The translations under genes were made by a program, and so were the position numbers. Positions 1 through 6,818 of a stretch of 15,163 nt of DNA are shown one piece after another. The notes beneath the pieces were generated by a model. It was given only the letters and a program-made list of their open reading frames with translations, ran no database searches and had not been told where the DNA came from. The DNA is taken from positions 1-15,163 of the forward strand of contig JAIYCK010000174.1 in assembly GCA_027488055.1 (NCBI GenBank), in the 5' to 3' direction. Every line of letters begins with the position of its first letter. Position 1 is the stretch's first letter. This stretch comes from Flavobacteriales bacterium (lineage in GTDB: Bacteria; Bacteroidota; Bacteroidia; Flavobacteriales_D; Sanyastnellaceae).

Positions 1-232
1 CTGCAGTAGCATTTGCGGTAGTACCTTCAAAGGTCTGACCACATGCAATAGATAGAGCGCCAGAGCAATCGTCGTTCACAGGAACGAGTTCAGAATCTCC
101 GGTACCTTGGGCACTCATTAAAGCGCTCCAAAGAAGTAATACAGTCAAAAAAGAAATTTGGATTGCTGTTGCAAAGCGAGAAGCAATTGAACGCTCGCAA
201 CAGACCACCTGAGGCGTTGTAGAATTTTTCAT
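1..232 (-). CDS. Secreted protein, N-terminal fragment (runs off left edge)
   Basis: The reading frame opens at ATG 232-230 and stays open to the window edge, giving 77 codons. The N-terminus has a charged region of about 20 residues, a hydrophobic core (ISFLTVLLLWSALM) and an AQG-type cleavage site near residues 41-42, so it should be a Sec signal peptide. The mature part begins with an acidic stretch, then NDDCSGALSIACGQTFEGTT. That pattern (DC..A..I.CG..F.GTT) is common at the start of large cell-surface or secreted proteins of Bacteroidota, often type IX secretion substrates. The rest of the protein, and any sorting domain, lies outside the window, so the function cannot be told. It has its own promoter upstream at 330-360. 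The signal peptide has an unusually long n-region, but there is no better internal start before the hydrophobic core. Confidence 0.72.
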   Translation of the reverse strand, partial: MKNSTTPQVVCCERSIASRFATAIQISFLTVLLLWSALMSAQGTGDSELVPVNDDCSGALSIACGQTFEGTTANATA

Positions 233-329
233 TAAAGTTAGATATAAGTTAAAAAAATCCGTTAAAAAAGCACGTAAGCGCTAACGCGGAGACAGAAGGA
301 AAGAAGAAGAGTTTTCAAGTCTTAGGATG

Positions 330-360
330 CAAATATAGGTAGCTTTTCGACAAAACCAAA
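330..360 (-). promoter_or_regulatory. Bacteroidota-type promoter for the secreted protein gene
   Basis: Read on the minus strand, TTTG (360-357) is followed by 19 bases and then TATATTTG (337-330). This matches the known Bacteroidota sigma-ABfr consensus TTTG-N19-23-TAnnTTTG at every fixed position. It points left towards the ATG at 232 and predicts a transcription start near 323 and a 5' leader of about 90 bases. It is the best promoter match in the window. Confidence 0.7.
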
Positions 361-394
361 AAAATATTACATGAAATTGCAAAAAAATACTACG

Positions 395-429
395 AAAGCC
401 GATTATTCGAAGATGAGATTAATGGCTTT
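395..429. other. Imperfect hairpin in the gene-free gap
   Basis: AAAGCC (395-400) and ATTA (402-405) pair with TAAT (420-423) and GGCTTT (424-429), leaving one bulged G at 401 and a loop that contains the palindrome TTCGAA. On the minus strand the stem is followed, about seven bases later, by a run of seven T. It could be a back-up terminator behind the cystathionine beta-synthase gene, or a regulatory structure upstream of the secreted-protein promoter. The rest of 361-487 is A/T-rich and I see no gene in it. Confidence 0.3.
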
Positions 430-487
430 TCAAAACAAAAACACTGAATACCAGCTACTTACTGTTTGCTCATAGTGCCTGGTTAAA

Positions 488-517
488 TCAAAAAAAAACC
501 AACTCGAAAGTTGGTTT
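488..517 (-). terminator. Intrinsic terminator of the cystathionine beta-synthase gene
   Basis: On the minus strand AAACCAACT, the tetraloop TTCG, and AGTTGGTTT form a perfect 9-bp stem (517-509 with 504-496), followed by a run of T. The stem starts 19 bases after the stop codon of the gene at 537-1898. A UUCG loop and a U-tract make this a textbook Rho-independent terminator. Confidence 0.85.
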
Positions 518-536
518 TATGCTTTGTTGAGTTTTT

Positions 537-1898
537 TTATCCTATGGCTTCAATGACATCGTATTTTGTGATGATATGATGTTTGCCATTTTCTAGTTTG
601 ACTAAAACGGCTGGTGTTTCTTTGGTCAATAGTTTGGATACATGCTCTATTGTGGTGGATTCAGACACGATCGGAAAGGCAGTTCCCATGACCGCTTCAA
701 TTTTTATTTCCATTGCATTGGGCTGCTCAGTGATCACCTGAAACAGTTTGCCTTCATCAATGGATCCAGCGAATGCATTGTCTTTGATTACCGGGATTTG
801 GGAAATATCGAATTTTTTCATTTTCGCCACCGCATGCCCGACCAGTTCACCTGAGCCAATGGTCACAAGGGGCTGACCAATGTGCTTTTGCACCAAATCA
901 CGCGCTGTTTTGCTCTCTTCAACCAAAAATCCCCGATCACGCATCCATTCGTCGTTGAACATCTTGCCCAAATAGCGTGTGCCATGGTCGTGAAAAATAA
1001 CCACTACCACATCATTTGCACTAAACATATGTTTCATCTGGATCAGACCTGCCATTGCGCTTCCTGCGCTATTGCCGACAAATATGCCTTCTTCGCGAGC
1101 GATCCGACGGGTCATCAAGGCGGCGTCTTTGTCGGTGACTTTCTCGAAGTGATCAATCAAACTAAAATCGACATTCTGTGGAAGGAAATCTTCTCCGATG
1201 CCTTCGGTGATGTAGGGGTAGATTTCATTTTTATCGAATTCCCCTGTCTCCTTATACTTCTTGAATACGGAGCCATACGTATCAATTCCAAAGATTTTTA
1301 CATTCGGATTTTTTTCTTTTAGATAGCGCGCAGTTCCACAGATGGTTCCTCCTGTGCCAACGCCAACCACCAAGTGGGTTATTTTGCCTTCGGTTTGTTC
1401 CCAAATTTCAGGGCCTGTGCTTTCATAGTGCGCTTGCGCATTGCTCGGGTTGTCGTATTGATTCGGTTTCCAAGAGTTTGGAACTTCGGCAATGAGGCGA
1501 GATGAAACACTGTAATAACTTTTAGGATCTTCAGGGTCTACGTTGGTGGGACATACGATGACCTCAGCTCCAAAGGCGCGAAGGGCGTCGAATTTTTCCT
1601 TACTCTGTTTATCCGTACTTGTAAAAATACAATTATACCCTTTGATGACGGACGCAATGGCAAGCCCCATGCCCGTGTTTCCACTGGTGCCCTCGATGAT
1701 TGTTCCACCTGGCTGCAATCGGCCGTCCTTTTCAGCATCTTCAATCATTTTAAGTGCCATGCGATCCTTGATGCTATTGCCTGGATTGGTCGTTTCGATT
1801 TTGGCGAGGACCAAGCCGGGTATTTCACTTGTGATTCGATTGATTTTTACTAGTGGCGTATTGCCAATGGTTTCTAATATGTTGTTGTAGTATTTCAC
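537..1898 (-). CDS. cbs: Cystathionine beta-synthase-type PLP enzyme with C-terminal CBS domains
   Basis: A cytosolic fold-type II PLP enzyme of 453 residues, expected to make cystathionine from serine and homocysteine in transsulfuration. NPGNSIKDR at 38-46 places the Schiff-base lysine at K44. The substrate loop TSGNTG is at 71-76 and the phosphate-binding loop GTGGT at 181-185. Later come TEGIGEDFLP (231-240), GNSAGS (275-280) and a DHGTRYLGKMFNDEWM block (304-319). The last two resemble cystathionine beta-synthase more than plain cysteine synthase. Residues from about 335 to 453 look like two CBS motifs, a regulatory pair. There is no N-terminal heme domain of the animal type. No met/cys genes are adjacent, so an alternative activity as O-acetylserine sulfhydrylase cannot be excluded. 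The gene stands alone, 66 bp after the permease gene, with its own terminator. Confidence 0.88.
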   Translation of the reverse strand: MKYYNNILETIGNTPLVKINRITSEIPGLVLAKIETTNPGNSIKDRMALKMIEDAEKDGRLQPGGTIIEGTSGNTGMGLAIASVIKGYNCIFTSTDKQSKEKFDALRAFGAEVIVCPTNVDPEDPKSYYSVSSRLIAEVPNSWKPNQYDNPSNAQAHYESTGPEIWEQTEGKITHLVVGVGTGGTICGTARYLKEKNPNVKIFGIDTYGSVFKKYKETGEFDKNEIYPYITEGIGEDFLPQNVDFSLIDHFEKVTDKDAALMTRRIAREEGIFVGNSAGSAMAGLIQMKHMFSANDVVVVIFHDHGTRYLGKMFNDEWMRDRGFLVEESKTARDLVQKHIGQPLVTIGSGELVGHAVAKMKKFDISQIPVIKDNAFAGSIDEGKLFQVITEQPNAMEIKIEAVMGTAFPIVSESTTIEHVSKLLTKETPAVLVKLENGKHHIITKYDVIEAIG

Positions 1899-1928
1899 GT
1901 GGCGGAATAATCGTTAATAAAGTGGGAG

Positions 1929-1936
1929 CAAATGTA
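1929..1936 (-). promoter_or_regulatory. Possible -7 promoter element for cbs
   Basis: On the minus strand the sequence reads TACATTTG, a full match to the Bacteroidota -7 box TAnnTTTG, about 31 bases before the cbs ATG. No TTTG lies at the usual distance upstream, so only half of the promoter is supported. If used, it would let cbs be expressed separately from the permease gene upstream. Confidence 0.35.
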
Positions 1937-1964
1937 ATGGTTGATACTCAATAATGGACGGATT

Positions 1965-3485
1965 CTAACTGAACCGCATGGCCTTCACAGGAGATATTTT
2001 GGTGATATAACGGGCAGGTAACAGCATACTAAGCAAACAAATGACCAAAGTGGCTAAATTGAGCATCACATACGTCAGCCAATCGAAAGAAATGGGCACA
2101 TGATCGAGGTAATAATTTTCTGGATTGAGGGCAAAAAGTCCGGTGGTGTGCTGCAACAATGCGATGCCGAGCCCAATGAAATTACCCATAAGTATTCCCT
2201 TGCCGATGATCCGGCCAGCGTGGCGCACAAAAATGTGCATCACCAATTGATCGTGAATACCCATCGCTTTGAGCGTGCCAATCATGGCTTGCCTCTCAAG
2301 AATGATGATGAGCAATGCGCTGGTCATATTTACAATCGAAATGACAATCATGAGCACAATAATGATGATGACGTTGATGTCGAGCATTTTGAGCCAGGAG
2401 AATATTTCGGGATGACGATCAGTGATTTTTTGGGTTTGCAGAAACTTGCTCGTTAATTGGGCAAACATCGCATCATCAGTCGCAATCAGTTCATTGTAGT
2501 TCTCAAGTAAAACCTCATAACCTCCAATGTAATATCGATCGCTGCCTCCAGAAGTATGGATGGTATAGGTAATGTCGCTGCAGTCCAATGGCGGTGCCTG
2601 ATCTTGAATTTCAAAATCAAAGAAGACCGTATCGGGGCGCGTGTGCGCTTCGTCGTGCACGATGGCTGTGATAGTGGTGTCGCTCGTGATCTCTACAAAA
2701 TGAGGGCCTTCATCGGTCACATCATCGCACGACCATTGCCATTGGTAGTCGCCTTCGCCTCCAAAAGCGAGGCTGCCGAGTACGAATTGATTTCCATAAC
2801 AAACGCTGTCGATGATCCCTTCGGCGCGAAGTCCCCAGCCTGATAGGCGCTGAATGTGGCGCATATGAACAAAAATAATTTGGCGATCGAAATCTTCTAA
2901 TCCTGTGTCGTATATGCCACATACTTTGAAATTGCGCTGCCGAGGATCTGCATTTTCGGTGAATACATAGACCGAAACTTTCTGATGTAAGCGGACTCCG
3001 AGGCGCTTGGCTAAATAGGATGAAATCATGACCTCCATGCTATCCGGGTGGCCGGTGAGTAGCCGTCCTTCCTTCAAATTGCCCTTAAGAAAAGTCGTGT
3101 CGTAGTCAGCACCAATTCCTTTGGCCACGATGCCTTGTATGCCTAAGTCTGTTTCGAGAATACCAGGCTTGCTTGCAAAAGTTTGAACATTGCGAACACC
3201 CGGAATAGCCCGAAGGATGCTGTCTATAGCGGGATCGAATGCCAACTTTTGGGAATCTTTGCTGTAGGTTCGATCGGTGGCAGTCACTTGAAAATGAGAT
3301 CCAAAACCGATCACCTTGTTTCGTATTTCCTCTTGAAAGCCTTGCACCACCGCGAGACTTAACAGCATCAAGGCCACACCAACGGCAATTCCCCATGTGG
3401 CAATCCGCACGATGGGCTTCGATATTTGTTTTCGATCATCGCTGCGAGCGATGCGTTGAGCTATGAATTGCGCGAGTTGCACCAT
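1965..3485 (-). CDS. FtsX/LolC-E-type ABC transporter permease with enlarged periplasmic domain
   Basis: An inner-membrane permease of the MacB/LolC-E superfamily; family members in lipoprotein export work with a LolD ATPase. The layout fits: a short cytoplasmic start, one membrane segment (about 26-50), a long periplasmic domain (about 51-370), then three membrane segments (about 371-396, 422-448, 470-491) and the typical ending PARYITKISPVKAMRF. The motif ERQAMIGTLKAMG just after the second membrane segment is the usual LolC-E coupling-helix region. I chose ATG 3485 (506 aa), which begins MVQLAQFIAQRIA as relatives do. A GTG at 3521 would add 12 residues and has a weak purine-rich stretch before it. 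Between RHIQRLSGWG and YYIGGYEVLLENY sits an extra block of about 100 residues with three cysteines, normally much shorter. No ATPase gene lies nearby, so its partner must be encoded elsewhere. Confidence 0.82.
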   Translation of the reverse strand: MVQLAQFIAQRIARSDDRKQISKPIVRIATWGIAVGVALMLLSLAVVQGFQEEIRNKVIGFGSHFQVTATDRTYSKDSQKLAFDPAIDSILRAIPGVRNVQTFASKPGILETDLGIQGIVAKGIGADYDTTFLKGNLKEGRLLTGHPDSMEVMISSYLAKRLGVRLHQKVSVYVFTENADPRQRNFKVCGIYDTGLEDFDRQIIFVHMRHIQRLSGWGLRAEGIIDSVCYGNQFVLGSLAFGGEGDYQWQWSCDDVTDEGPHFVEITSDTTITAIVHDEAHTRPDTVFFDFEIQDQAPPLDCSDITYTIHTSGGSDRYYIGGYEVLLENYNELIATDDAMFAQLTSKFLQTQKITDRHPEIFSWLKMLDINVIIIIVLMIVISIVNMTSALLIIILERQAMIGTLKAMGIHDQLVMHIFVRHAGRIIGKGILMGNFIGLGIALLQHTTGLFALNPENYYLDHVPISFDWLTYVMLNLATLVICLLSMLLPARYITKISPVKAMRFS

Positions 3486-3710
3486 GAAGGCAACGAAGAT
3501 AAGAAATCCAAAGGGGTGCACCTGCCCCTCATGGTCAATTAAGACGATGGACTGTTTAAAGAATACATAGCGGCAGCCTTGCTTGCTTCATACGGAAGGT
3601 TTTCCTTTCGAAAAATCAGGTGGATTGAAAAAAATTGAATTGAGGCGCAATTATTGAAAACTATTCAGCAAGCCATTTCAACTGAATGGAGTGGAATCGA
3701 TATTTGCCAT

Positions 3711-4949
3711 ATGCCGAATTTTTTACCTCTTTTATATTTTTCCTTGGCCTTGTTGCCAGCAGCATGCGGACAAGGTGAGTCAAGACCTTTGGAAGAAGCT
3801 CAATCTGTCGTCATTAGCCCATCGAGTCCAATGCAAATCACGGTGGGCGCTGAGCGGATCAATACATATGTGCCTCAACTGAAAGACCAATCGGTTGGAG
3901 TGGTGGCCAATCAAACATCATTGATTGCAGGAAGACACCTTGTGGATACACTCCTCAACGTGGGCGTGCAGGTAAAAAAGGTATTTGCTCCTGAGCATGG
4001 ATTTCGGGGCGATGCAGGCGCGGGCGAGACCATTCGAAACGGCGTGGATGCGCTTACGGGATTGCCGGTGATGTCATTGTATGGTTCAACCAAAAAGCCG
4101 ACCAAAGACATGCTGCAGGACTTGGATGTGCTCGTTTTTGATATTCAAGATGTGGGGGCTCGCTTTTACACTTATTTGAGCACATTACATTATGTAATGG
4201 AGGCTTGTGCCGAAAATGGCAAGAAGTTGATTGTCCTTGATCGTCCTAATCCCAATGGATTTTATATTGATGGTCCTGTGCTTCAGCCAGCGTTTAAATC
4301 CTTTGTGGGGATGCATCCGATCCCAGTGGTGCATGGATGCACGTTGGGCGAGATGGCACAAATGATCAACGGGGAAGGTTGGCTCAAAGATGGAGTGCAA
4401 TGTGAACTGCAAGTGATTAGCTGTGTCCACTATAATCATACCTCACTGTATCAAGTCCCTGTGCGCCCTTCCCCTAATTTGCCCAATGCATCGAGTATAT
4501 ATCTCTATCCATCGCTTTGCTTTTTTGAAGGAACCATCGTCAGCGTGGGTAGAGGTACGGATGCGCCATTTCAGGTCATCGGTTACCCTGGAAACACCAC
4601 TGGAACGTATGCCTTTACGCCGCGCGATATAGCTCATGTCGCTATGAATCCTCCTCACAAGGATCAACTTTGCCATGGTCATGCCTTGTCTGAGTTTGGA
4701 CAATATCATTTTCTATCCGCACGTCAAATTTACCTTCAGTGGCTCATTGGTATGTATCAAGGATCATCAAAAAAGACAAGTTTTTTTTCAGAACCAGCCT
4801 TTTTTGACAAGTTGGCTGGCACGGATCTTTTGCGCAATCAAATCATCGGCAACATGGATGAAGCCGCCATACGCGCCACTTGGCAACCCGGCATAGAAAA
4901 GTATAAAGTCTTACGAAAAAAGTACTTGTTGTATGCGGATTTCGAATAG
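3711..4949 (+). CDS. namZ: DUF1343 / NamZ-type exo-beta-N-acetylmuramidase, lipoprotein
   Basis: A 412-residue protein of the DUF1343 family (GH171). Characterised members such as NamZ release N-acetylmuramic acid from peptidoglycan fragment ends. Hallmarks seen: VGVVANQTS (62-70), APEHGFRGDAGAGE (93-106), FDIQDVGARFYTY (143-155), DRPNPNG (177-183), HGCTLGE (208-214), RPSPNLPN (252-259) and FEGT..SVGRGTD.PF (272-287). The glutamates in PEHG and FEGT are candidate catalytic residues. The N-terminus is a lipoprotein-type signal with LPAAC and the cysteine at 19; the -3 position is P rather than the usual L/V/I, so the lipobox is imperfect. I chose ATG 3711 because the frame upstream (TTG 3654) only adds a polar stretch ahead of the signal peptide. 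It is divergent from the permease and leads a run of three exported-protein genes. No MurNAc uptake or MurQ/MurK-like gene is visible here. Confidence 0.88.
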   Translation: MPNFLPLLYFSLALLPAACGQGESRPLEEAQSVVISPSSPMQITVGAERINTYVPQLKDQSVGVVANQTSLIAGRHLVDTLLNVGVQVKKVFAPEHGFRGDAGAGETIRNGVDALTGLPVMSLYGSTKKPTKDMLQDLDVLVFDIQDVGARFYTYLSTLHYVMEACAENGKKLIVLDRPNPNGFYIDGPVLQPAFKSFVGMHPIPVVHGCTLGEMAQMINGEGWLKDGVQCELQVISCVHYNHTSLYQVPVRPSPNLPNASSIYLYPSLCFFEGTIVSVGRGTDAPFQVIGYPGNTTGTYAFTPRDIAHVAMNPPHKDQLCHGHALSEFGQYHFLSARQIYLQWLIGMYQGSSKKTSFFSEPAFFDKLAGTDLLRNQIIGNMDEAAIRATWQPGIEKYKVLRKKYLLYADFE

Positions 4950-5029
4950 TCACTTTTTGAGCATCCAAGGCACTTTGAATTTGGATTGTGTAAAATGGAA
5001 TTTCACGCCGTTTTTTGTTGGGTTTGGGT

Positions 5030-5037
5030 TAAATTTG
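5030..5037 (+). promoter_or_regulatory. Possible -7 promoter element for the unknown lipoprotein gene
   Basis: TAAATTTG is a full match to TAnnTTTG, 21 bases before the GTG start at 5059. TTTG copies occur upstream at 5014-5017 and 5023-5026, but neither is at the consensus spacing, so the -33 part is not supported. Confidence 0.35.
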
Positions 5038-5058
5038 TGTCATTAATACCATGCGAAC

Positions 5059-5610
5059 GTGAATACAATCCGATTCCTGATCTTGTTAGCTTTGGCAGCC
5101 TCCTTTGGGGGATGCAAAAAATCTGAAGATTATGTGCCAATGCCATATGCCTGTAATTGTGGTACCTTGAAATGGCAAGGTGCAACGGCGCAGTTAATGG
5201 ATGTAAATTATATTCTAGCAGACAGCACAGTGAGCACCTCGCGTCGTTATTATGTAACGGCCAACGTGAAGGACGCCACTGAAACAGGCGTTCATTCTCT
5301 TAGCGCTTGGATTGAAGTCCCAGACGTCAGTATGGGCCCTAATTTCGAAGTTGATTTGGAGCCGGATAGCGGAGAGCCAGTCACAGAATTCAGCGCGTGG
5401 ATTGACGAACTTAATGTGAATGATCCGATTGATTCTTTGCGTAGCTTTATTCCTGTGAATGGGGTTTTGCAGATTGGGCCAGCGCCAGCCACTGGTGGCA
5501 CGGAGCGCGTCAATTTTATATTCACGATGAACGAAGTGGATGAAGACGGAGATTTGATTGATATTCCTGTTGTTTTGAATGGTAGTTTTAGTCTAAGAAT
5601 CGAAGACTAA
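5059..5610 (+). CDS. Lipoprotein of unknown function
   Basis: I do not recognise this 183-residue family. The N-terminus is a clear lipoprotein signal: MNTIR, a hydrophobic core, and SFGGC with the cysteine at 19. After it comes KKSEDY; a lysine followed by acidic residues resembles the surface-export signal of some Bacteroidota lipoproteins (an inference). The mature part has a CNCGTLKW motif at 32-39, then beta-rich sequence with two repeats of the type SAW(I)(E/D) at 82-86 and 112-116 and many acidic residues, suggesting a compact beta-sandwich. The start must be GTG 5059: the nearby ATG at 5051 is in another frame and stops after three codons. It sits 109 bp after namZ and 78 bp before the MORN protein gene, all on the plus strand. 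Confidence 0.75.
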   Translation: MNTIRFLILLALAASFGGCKKSEDYVPMPYACNCGTLKWQGATAQLMDVNYILADSTVSTSRRYYVTANVKDATETGVHSLSAWIEVPDVSMGPNFEVDLEPDSGEPVTEFSAWIDELNVNDPIDSLRSFIPVNGVLQIGPAPATGGTERVNFIFTMNEVDEDGDLIDIPVVLNGSFSLRIED

Positions 5611-5633
5611 ATCGGATGCAGGCATGAAAGTTG

Positions 5634-5645
5634 TCATTGCAATGA
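5634..5645. repeat. 12-bp perfect palindrome between two exported-protein genes
   Basis: TCATTGCAATGA is its own reverse complement. It lies 24 bases after the lipoprotein stop codon and 43 bases before the MORN protein ATG. With no loop it is more like a dimeric protein-binding site than a terminator. A palindrome of this length can occur by chance. Confidence 0.25.
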
Positions 5646-5688
5646 AACCCTCTTACGAAATGTGCCGTAAACCTTCCTTTGTTAATCC

Positions 5689-6087
5689 ATGAAAATCGCT
5701 TTTTTAGTGAACATATTGAAAATACTGATATTCCTGTGCTTGCCTTTTCAACTTTTAGCCCAGGACAATGCGCTCAACAGGCAAGTCATGCGTTCCCACC
5801 CCAATGGGAAGGATCATGTAGTGCTATACTTTGACGCCAAAACGAATGAATTGGCAAAGGAGGAAGTGTATTTTGTGAATGGCAAAATAGAATGGAGCGG
5901 CTACTACAAGAAAAACCTCGAGTCGGGTTTGTGGAAATTCTATTACTCGAATGGCAATCTAAAGATCCAAGAAACCTATCTCAATGGGAAAGAACACGGT
6001 GTGTCCACTGAATACGATGAGAGTGGCAAAAAAGTGAAGGAATCCTATTGGAAGAATGGCAAGCTGCTCAAAGAACTCAGCTATTAG
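5689..6087 (+). CDS. Secreted MORN-repeat (YwqK-like) protein
   Basis: A 132-residue exported protein with a Sec signal peptide (hydrophobic core about 4-20, cleavage after LLA at 24). The mature part carries about three MORN_2-type repeats of 20-24 residues built on the pattern 'YF.NGKI...G.Y...', visible as VYFVNGKIEWSGYY (60-73), FYYSNGNLKIQETYLNG (84-100) and EYDESGKKVKESYWKNGK (108-125). Proteins of this sort are common in Bacteroidota and are often annotated 'YwqK family antitoxin', but the repeat is a generic beta-hairpin module and an export signal argues against an antitoxin role. The function is unknown. It is the last of three plus-strand exported-protein genes, and its final 11 bases overlap the 3' end of the convergent phosphoesterase gene. 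Confidence 0.82.
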   Translation: MKIAFLVNILKILIFLCLPFQLLAQDNALNRQVMRSHPNGKDHVVLYFDAKTNELAKEEVYFVNGKIEWSGYYKKNLESGLWKFYYSNGNLKIQETYLNGKEHGVSTEYDESGKKVKESYWKNGKLLKELSY

Positions 6088-6742
6088 TGAGGTTCACGAG
6101 TGAATCTGTTGTGATGCCAATGATGCGATCTTCCTTGCGTGGCTTGATGGGTATATAACCAGTAAATGCGCCAAAGGCAGGCAAAATCCCCTGATTTTCT
6201 CCAAAATAAAAGCAAGGAATCACCATGCTTGATTTGCCTTTGCCAACGAGTCTCACACCGGGGTGGATATGTCCGCTCAAATAATATGTTCCATTCTGTT
6301 GATTTTGCTTCGCAGGCGGTGTGTGGACGAAGGTAAATGGATCCAAAACAAGCTCATCGGTCATTTCGAATCCCAAATGCAAGAAATCTTCGGTGTCTTT
6401 CAAGTCGTGATTACCTAGAACAAGTCGTTTTCTTAATTCAGGATATTGGTCCAAATAATCCACAAAGTCGGCCCATTCTGCATTCGCTCGGCTATGAGTA
6501 AGGTCACCGATGACAACCAATTGTGCGGGCTTAAAGGTTTCGAAGAGAATGGTGAGATTCCAGTAGTTGTTTTTGGCGGTTAAGGCGGGCAGTGGAATCC
6601 CATTTTCACGGAAATGACCTATTTTTCCTACATGTACATCACAAACAATGAGCATTTGTTCACGCGGCCAAAAGATTGCTTTGAGATGGTGAAGAAGCAA
6701 GGTTTCACCGGCAATTTCAATGGACAAGGTGGAGGAGGTCAT
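6077..6742 (-). CDS. pdeM: PdeM-like metallophosphoesterase (ligase-associated endonuclease family)
   Basis: A calcineurin-like phosphoesterase of 221 residues with all the usual metal-site motifs: DVH (35-37), GD (79-80), GNHD (110-113), the histidine H140 and GHIHPG (157-162). Overall sequence, including the opening ILxCDxHxGK region and the GHIHP..R end, fits the 'ligase-associated DNA damage response endonuclease PdeM' family. In many bacteria this gene sits with a DNA ligase, an exonuclease and a helicase; none is here. A TTG at 6778 would lengthen the frame but would place the icd terminator inside the coding region, so ATG 6742 is preferred. The 3' end overlaps the convergent MORN gene by 11 bp. 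It lies just 16 bp past the icd terminator, with no good promoter in between. Confidence 0.82.
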   Translation of the reverse strand: MTSSTLSIEIAGETLLLHHLKAIFWPREQMLIVCDVHVGKIGHFRENGIPLPALTAKNNYWNLTILFETFKPAQLVVIGDLTHSRANAEWADFVDYLDQYPELRKRLVLGNHDLKDTEDFLHLGFEMTDELVLDPFTFVHTPPAKQNQQNGTYYLSGHIHPGVRLVGKGKSSMVIPCFYFGENQGILPAFGAFTGYIPIKPRKEDRIIGITTDSLVNLTNS

Positions 6743-6758
6743 GCGCAAGGAGCAATAG

Positions 6759-6798
6759 AAAAAAGGAACCCCTGTCAAGACCTAACTTAACAGGGGTT
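6759..6798 (-). terminator. Intrinsic terminator after icd
   Basis: On the minus strand AACCCCTGT (6798-6790) and ACAGGGGTT (6775-6767) form a perfect 9-bp stem with a 14-base loop, followed by CC and six T. It begins 20 bases after the icd stop codon and ends 16 bases before the pdeM start, so pdeM transcription depends on read-through or on a promoter overlapping this structure. Confidence 0.85.
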
Positions 6799-6818
6799 GT
6801 AATATTAGCGATGCATCA

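Noticed and set aside
882..1322. 146-codon open frame on the plus strand inside cbs
   Set aside because: It is antisense to a strongly supported enzyme gene, shows no family features, and has no start signal; it is a shadow caused by codon bias.
3676..3707. TTTC-N19-GATATTTG, a near promoter match before namZ
   Set aside because: The predicted transcription start would fall inside or after the chosen ATG at 3711, so it cannot serve this gene as annotated.
3654..3710. N-terminal extension of namZ from a TTG codon
   Set aside because: The added residues are polar and would bury the lipoprotein signal peptide; ATG 3711 starts that signal exactly.
6743..6778. N-terminal extension of the phosphoesterase from a TTG codon
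   Set aside because: It would put the icd terminator hairpin and T tract inside the coding region, and the extra residues match nothing in the family.
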